Source of the DNA: Clostridia bacterium
GTDB taxonomy: Bacteria; Bacillota; Clostridia; Christensenellales; UBA1242
Length of the DNA: 8,673 nucleotides
Assembly (NCBI GenBank): GCA_017399515.1
Contig: JAFQBZ010000141.1
Span: 1-8,673 of the forward strand
Reading direction: 5' to 3'
Shown here: positions 4,601 to 8,673 of the stretch, piece by piece
Layout: each line of letters starts with the position of its first letter
How positions within the stretch are numbered: the stretch's first letter is position 1
Program-made: the position numbers and the translations under genes
The notes under the pieces: generated by a model
Told to the model about the DNA's origin: nothing
The model's database searches: none
What the model saw: the letters and a program-made list of their open reading frames with translations, nothing else

Positions 4601-7600
4601 ATGTCATTTGGCAAGATAGGAATTTTATTATCAAAAATGTTCACAGCAGTTCAGTCAATTGAGCCAACCGGAAGCGGTTTGGTTATTTTTGAAAAACTTG
4701 GCTGGGTTCTCATATGGATATGGGAGGGAATTTGCCTTGGTATTTATAACATCATCAGGTGGCTTTTGGCACTTGTTGACTTTATGCAATACTTCGTGCA
4801 AAAACTTATCGGTTTGGATTATTGGCTCAATCGAAACTATTACACGCTTGAAGGTGCGATTGAAAGTGATCTGATTTTTGGTTTCCTTTACAACGACACC
4901 GTTCAAAAAGTGTTTAGGGCAATGATGGGTATCTTTTTCGTGCTCCTTATCATTTTCACGATTTATGCAATCATTAAGTCTGAATGGGATCACATTAATG
5001 GAACTGGAAAAGGTGGAAAGTTTGGTGATGGAACAGGTAACTCAAAAACCAGAATTTTCAGAAACTCAATGAAGGCTGTCGCACTTGTGTTAATTTTCCC
5101 AATTATCTTGATGGTTGGTATTATTTCTGCAAACGCAATTTTGGCTTCGCTTATCAAAGCGCTTAACATTGACACTTCTTCAACTCTTGGTGGACAACTT
5201 TTCCAAATCGCGTCACAAAATGCGAATAAATACGAAAAGTATGCGCATGACACCGATGGGCGAGCGGCTGTGTCCGACGAAGTTTCATTCTATGTCAAAA
5301 ATAATAAATATATAACTCTTGGTTCAGGTGGTTCAACCGATGTTGTTACAATGGTTGACACCTATGAAGATTACTTAAAAGAAATTGCAGGGGCTACAAA
5401 ATACACCGTAAGGTCATGTTTTGACAGAATTGGTGGTATATTTGACCAAGGTTATGACAAGAAGAATTTCTATGGTTATGTTGCAAGATTGACAGTTAAA
5501 GGTGAGCCATTCTTCATTATGGCAACTTGTGCAAAGAGTGATGACTCAAATGTCACAAACTGTAAGAGTGCGATGTATTATTACCTTAGATGTGTTCTTC
5601 AAGTTCCTATCGTAAACAAATATGACGCTTATGGATTCGGCGGACATTCAATCGTTAAAGAATACATGAATAGTGACCCAGATTGGGGATTCATCTCTGG
5701 TGCTAACTTGAATGACATTGGTTTTGACGATGTTGAAGACGCAATGCGTAATACTTGGAACTATGCAAGTATTTACAAAGAAACATATGCTTTTGAAGAT
5801 TCATTAGACTATATGGTAACTCGTAAAGGTGGTATTGAACTTTCTAGCACAGAAGTTACCGGTGGCGATGGCAAAAGTTTGTTAGACGCTGCAAACTTAG
5901 GTGTAAGTTCAGCAAAAGTTATGTTTAACTCTCCACTTGTTTCAGCATATTTTGATGGTGGTGAAAGAGGCATTGTTCAAATGCAATCTGAATATCTTGT
6001 TATGGCTGAAGTTATTGACTTTATCAACCAAAATAACTTTAGACTTCACATTTTAGATATCAACTCTCCACTTATTTCATGGGCAGGTGAAGGCAGTTAT
6101 AAAGTTGAAAATAAATGGATTAATCCATCAGGTATCGATATTACAAACGGTTCTGGTGGCAAGAAACACACAATTCCATTTATTATTGGTTATTCAGATT
6201 CATGTAACGAAACTGAAATGGGTAATGTTTTATATTTCGGTGACGATGTTGGTGGAAACCAAAGCGAACTTAAAGGTGCAAAATATATTATGTGTATTAA
6301 GGTTGAAGGAAAATCTAATGCAAAATATATTCCACTTGTAAACAATAAAACATATACTGATCCTGTTACAGGAAATATGTATAACTTTAAATCATCTTAT
6401 TATTCAGCAAGTTATCAAGGTGTTGTTCTTGCTAAAGGTCTTTTAGATTCAAGTGCAACAAATGCTTACCGTGGTGAACCAACTTACTTTGTAAGCAGCA
6501 CAAAAACAAAACCAACACTCTTTGATAAAGATGGTGATTTTGTTGGTGATAATGATCCATATTACTATGAAATGGTAATGGGTGGCGGATTCAACCAATT
6601 TGCTGAAACTGGTGATTTTGTTAGAAGTTATGATGGTAAAAACGGAGATCCTGACACCGGATATGACTTTAGAGTTGATGGAATCACTTGTTCATTATCT
6701 GCTGCAAATTATTATTACGATTTAAGAAGATTTGATGTTGACGGAGATACAACATACGAAAAAGAAATTTACAAAGTTTATAAAGTAAGTACTGATGAAA
6801 ATGCGGCTCCAGAAGATAAAGAATCAGTTGCAACCCCATCAGCAGATATTATTCGTTCACTTCAAGTTCAACTAAAAAATAGAAAAACTGATCCATATGA
6901 TATGGTTACTGCGGAATATGGTGGTCAATCAACAGGCAACAGGCATTTGTTTAAGTTCAGTTATGAAGGTTTTGCTTATTACTTTATGCTTGAAGTTGAT
7001 TCAACTGCTCAAACCGTTTCAGTGTTAACATTTGATGATGTAGGTGGTGCTGATTGGGAAGTTTTGGATATTGATGATTCAAGAACTCATCCATATTCCT
7101 ATGGTGTTACACTTAACGCATTAACAAGAAAATATTATATTAAATATGATTTTGATCAAGATGGTGATGTTGCTTATAATGTGAGTTTAAATGGAACCGT
7201 TGGTTTTACTCCTGATTATTTTGGATATGCAAAAACAGTAACCAAGAGAACAGGCACCAACTCTTCAGCAACAAAAGCAGTTTATCAAACCATTGATATG
7301 GAATCATTTAGTGTTGGTGATACAGATAAAACATTATATTTCAATATTGCTTTCAACACTACAAGTAAATATCTCGTTACTATTGGTGATGATGGAAATA
7401 TCAAGTTTGCAGAGGCTTATGAGCCATCTGCTCAAGAGGCTAATAGCACAGGAATGAGTACGAGAGGCTCTGACCCATTTGTTCAAAGTTCGTCATTTGC
7501 TAAGTTCTATTTATATGATTTCTATCATGGTTATCTTGGAACTGAAAATGCTACAACTCATATCATTGAAGGGGCTGTAAGAGAGTATGACCCTGAAAAA

Positions 7601-8673
7601 TCAGGCACAGATGGTATTAGCGATAGTGCTGCAGATCGTCCTGATGAAGATGATGATGACTGGTTCTTTGAATGCAAGGTTGATTCAGATGATTTCTCAT
7701 TCCCAGCAAAAGAATCATACATTCATTTATATGATGGTAACAGATATGTTGCAACAATTTATAAAGTTGCTGGAAATGACCCAAGCAATGCGATTCCAAC
7801 AATTGGTCAACTTCCAACAGCAACAACATATATTCTTTATAATGATACAATTTACTACAACATAAGAACTCAAAACGCATTCAAAACTGAAGGCGAAATG
7901 GGAACTTATTTTGACAATGTTAAACAGTCAATGGTTATTAGATGTGTTCGTGATAACAGATCAATGATATTCTTTGACTTTGAGTTCTTCCCAGTAACAT
8001 TTATTCCAAGTCTAAAAATGAGAATTAATCTTGGTTTCTTTACTGAAAGACTTGAAAGAGAATGGATTGGACAAGAATTCTATATTACAGATGGTATTCA
8101 ATTTGACTATTTCTTTGAGGGTAAAGCCTCACTTATAACATTCTATATTCCAAGTAAAATCAGTTATTGGATTATCCTTGTCGCTTCGGCACTGATGATA
8201 AAAGTTCTGGGAACGGCAATATGGGGTGTTATTAAGAGAATTTATGAAATTACATTGTTCTTTATTGCTGCACCTGCTGTGGCTTCAACGATTCCACTTG
8301 ATGATGGACAGAAGTTTACGACGCAGATACAGCAGCCACTGGTCCGAAAAGTCCTGGGCACATACGGAACGATGCTGGGTATAAATGTATTCTTTATACT
8401 GCTATATCCGGTTAAATCATTGTCGCAGATATTCACGCCGGAAGATATTGCGACATCTAATAATTATTTCTTAAAGAATTTCTTCTCGATATTTGGTCGA
8501 GAATTCCAAGCAAAAATGCTTAATATGTATGTTTACATATTATTTGTATTAGTTGCATTCACAATGATTAGTGCACTTCCTGGTGTTATCGCTCAAATGC
8601 TTGGTGCTGAAGATGTTCACAAAAATGGTGAACAAACCAAAAAGCAGGCTGCAAGTGATGTTAAAGGTGCTAT
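4601..8673 (+). CDS. Giant VirB6/TrbL-like T4SS channel protein (Mbov_0396-like), 3' end cut by window
   Basis: An open frame of at least 1357 residues running off the right edge. The N-terminal membrane part has a hydrophobic, partly amphipathic region (34-72), a helix at 107-125, a Gly/Lys-rich cytoplasmic loop, and a helix at 158-181. NAILASLIKALN and a downstream ANKY resemble what I recall of the Mbov_0396 family. About 1000 residues of hydrophilic beta-rich sequence follow (about 185-1185). It has nine cysteines, DxDGD loops (642, 712, 852) and an acidic run (1015-1020). The membrane part resumes with helices at about 1188-1211, 1214-1231, 1253-1271 and 1310-1333, the motif APAVASTIPLDDGQKF (1224-1239), and LPGVIAQMLGAEDV before a charged tail. 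This is the polytopic VirB6-like inner-membrane channel subunit, with the ectodomain inserted between helices 2 and 3. It has its own promoter. A VirB4-type ATPase gene is the expected next neighbour, outside the window. Family assignment rests on topology and motifs recalled without a search. Confidence 0.82.
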   Translation, partial: MSFGKIGILLSKMFTAVQSIEPTGSGLVIFEKLGWVLIWIWEGICLGIYNIIRWLLALVDFMQYFVQKLIGLDYWLNRNYYTLEGAIESDLIFGFLYNDTVQKVFRAMMGIFFVLLIIFTIYAIIKSEWDHINGTGKGGKFGDGTGNSKTRIFRNSMKAVALVLIFPIILMVGIISANAILASLIKALNIDTSSTLGGQLFQIASQNANKYEKYAHDTDGRAAVSDEVSFYVKNNKYITLGSGGSTDVVTMVDTYEDYLKEIAGATKYTVRSCFDRIGGIFDQGYDKKNFYGYVARLTVKGEPFFIMATCAKSDDSNVTNCKSAMYYYLRCVLQVPIVNKYDAYGFGGHSIVKEYMNSDPDWGFISGANLNDIGFDDVEDAMRNTWNYASIYKETYAFEDSLDYMVTRKGGIELSSTEVTGGDGKSLLDAANLGVSSAKVMFNSPLVSAYFDGGERGIVQMQSEYLVMAEVIDFINQNNFRLHILDINSPLISWAGEGSYKVENKWINPSGIDITNGSGGKKHTIPFIIGYSDSCNETEMGNVLYFGDDVGGNQSELKGAKYIMCIKVEGKSNAKYIPLVNNKTYTDPVTGNMYNFKSSYYSASYQGVVLAKGLLDSSATNAYRGEPTYFVSSTKTKPTLFDKDGDFVGDNDPYYYEMVMGGGFNQFAETGDFVRSYDGKNGDPDTGYDFRVDGITCSLSAANYYYDLRRFDVDGDTTYEKEIYKVYKVSTDENAAPEDKESVATPSADIIRSLQVQLKNRKTDPYDMVTAEYGGQSTGNRHLFKFSYEGFAYYFMLEVDSTAQTVSVLTFDDVGGADWEVLDIDDSRTHPYSYGVTLNALTRKYYIKYDFDQDGDVAYNVSLNGTVGFTPDYFGYAKTVTKRTGTNSSATKAVYQTIDMESFSVGDTDKTLYFNIAFNTTSKYLVTIGDDGNIKFAEAYEPSAQEANSTGMSTRGSDPFVQSSSFAKFYLYDFYHGYLGTENATTHIIEGAVREYDPEKSGTDGISDSAADRPDEDDDDWFFECKVDSDDFSFPAKESYIHLYDGNRYVATIYKVAGNDPSNAIPTIGQLPTATTYILYNDTIYYNIRTQNAFKTEGEMGTYFDNVKQSMVIRCVRDNRSMIFFDFEFFPVTFIPSLKMRINLGFFTERLEREWIGQEFYITDGIQFDYFFEGKASLITFYIPSKISYWIILVASALMIKVLGTAIWGVIKRIYEITLFFIAAPAVASTIPLDDGQKFTTQIQQPLVRKVLGTYGTMLGINVFFILLYPVKSLSQIFTPEDIATSNNYFLKNFFSIFGREFQAKMLNMYVYILFVLVAFTMISALPGVIAQMLGAEDVHKNGEQTKKQAASDVKGA
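6662..7039 (+). repeat. Ectodomain module resembling the secreted protein
   Basis: Residues 688-813 of the VirB6-like protein. Collinear similarities to residues about 205-306 of the secreted protein (bases 427-122, minus strand) include YDFRV with FNFRV, SLQVQLKN with KLQIEFLN, and GNRHLFKFSYEGFAYYFML with GNPLFFKINFNGFVYEYKL. A gap of about 18 residues is needed between the last two blocks. It was seen by eye only; the DNA itself is not obviously repeated. Confidence 0.4.
8180..8470 (+). other. Codon-usage patch within the VirB6-like gene
   Basis: This stretch uses CTG (six times), CAG (five, no CAA), ATA, ACG, CCG and TCG, whereas the preceding 2.8 kb uses almost only CTT/TTA, CAA and ATT, with rare CAG and CTG. 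It covers helices 3 to 5 and the conserved PLDDGQKF loop. The reading frame and membrane pattern run straight through, so it is not a sequencing or frame error. Confidence 0.55.

Noticed and set aside
4655..8436. Open frames overlapping the VirB6-like gene on both strands (for example 4655-4993 minus, 7617-7880 minus, 8242-8436 minus)
   Set aside because: They are shadows of the long frame, rich in improbable His, Gln and Leu runs, and have no expression signals.
1..8673. TGA read as tryptophan, as in Mycoplasma
   Set aside because: All tryptophans are TGG and every long frame is intact under the standard code.
1..8673. tRNA, rRNA, CRISPR array or insertion sequence
   Set aside because: No cloverleaf, regular direct-repeat array, transposase motif or terminal inverted repeat was seen.

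Overview
The window is a piece of a conjugative type IV secretion (T4SS) locus, most likely part of an integrative and conjugative element (ICE) in a low-GC, single-membrane bacterium of the Firmicutes/Clostridia/Bacilli type. Evidence for the host: strongly AT-rich DNA, good AGGAG-type ribosome binding sites, sigma-A-like promoters, and A/T-ending codons. All visible tryptophans are TGG and no long frame needs TGA to be read through. The genes resemble the Mycoplasma ICE families (Mbov_0395 pilin-like, Mbov_0396 membrane protein), but the code looks standard, which points to a gut-type clostridial relative rather than a Mycoplasma. No relaxase, integrase, VirB4 ATPase or attachment site lies in the window, so the ICE assignment is inference from gene content.

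Layout. Minus strand, leftwards: a VirD4-like coupling ATPase (3040 to 1076), then after 36 nt a secreted beta-rich protein (1039 to beyond base 1) with a signal peptide and a short collagen-like Gly-X-Y tract. Plus strand, rightwards: two tandem paralogous two-helix pilin-like proteins (3363-3662 and 3822-4175), a strong intrinsic terminator, an AT-rich gap of about 400 bp with a second hairpin, and a very large VirB6/TrbL-like channel protein (4601 to beyond 8673, at least 1357 residues). The two arms diverge from a 322-bp intergenic region. Four promoters can be read, all with a TGn extended -10 element.

How it would work together. The coupling ATPase brings DNA to the membrane, the VirB6-like protein forms the inner-membrane part of the channel, and the pilins build the extracellular or wall-spanning part. 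The second pilin has its own promoter, terminator and highly-expressed-type codon usage, as expected of a major structural subunit. The first looks like a minor subunit.

The most unusual points are: (1) the VirB6-like protein carries about 1000 residues of extracytoplasmic, beta-rich sequence between its second and third membrane segments; (2) part of that ectodomain seems collinear with the separate secreted protein on the other arm, so a surface module may exist both free and built into the channel; (3) a patch of about 290 bp near the 3' end of the channel gene has quite different codon usage from its surroundings.
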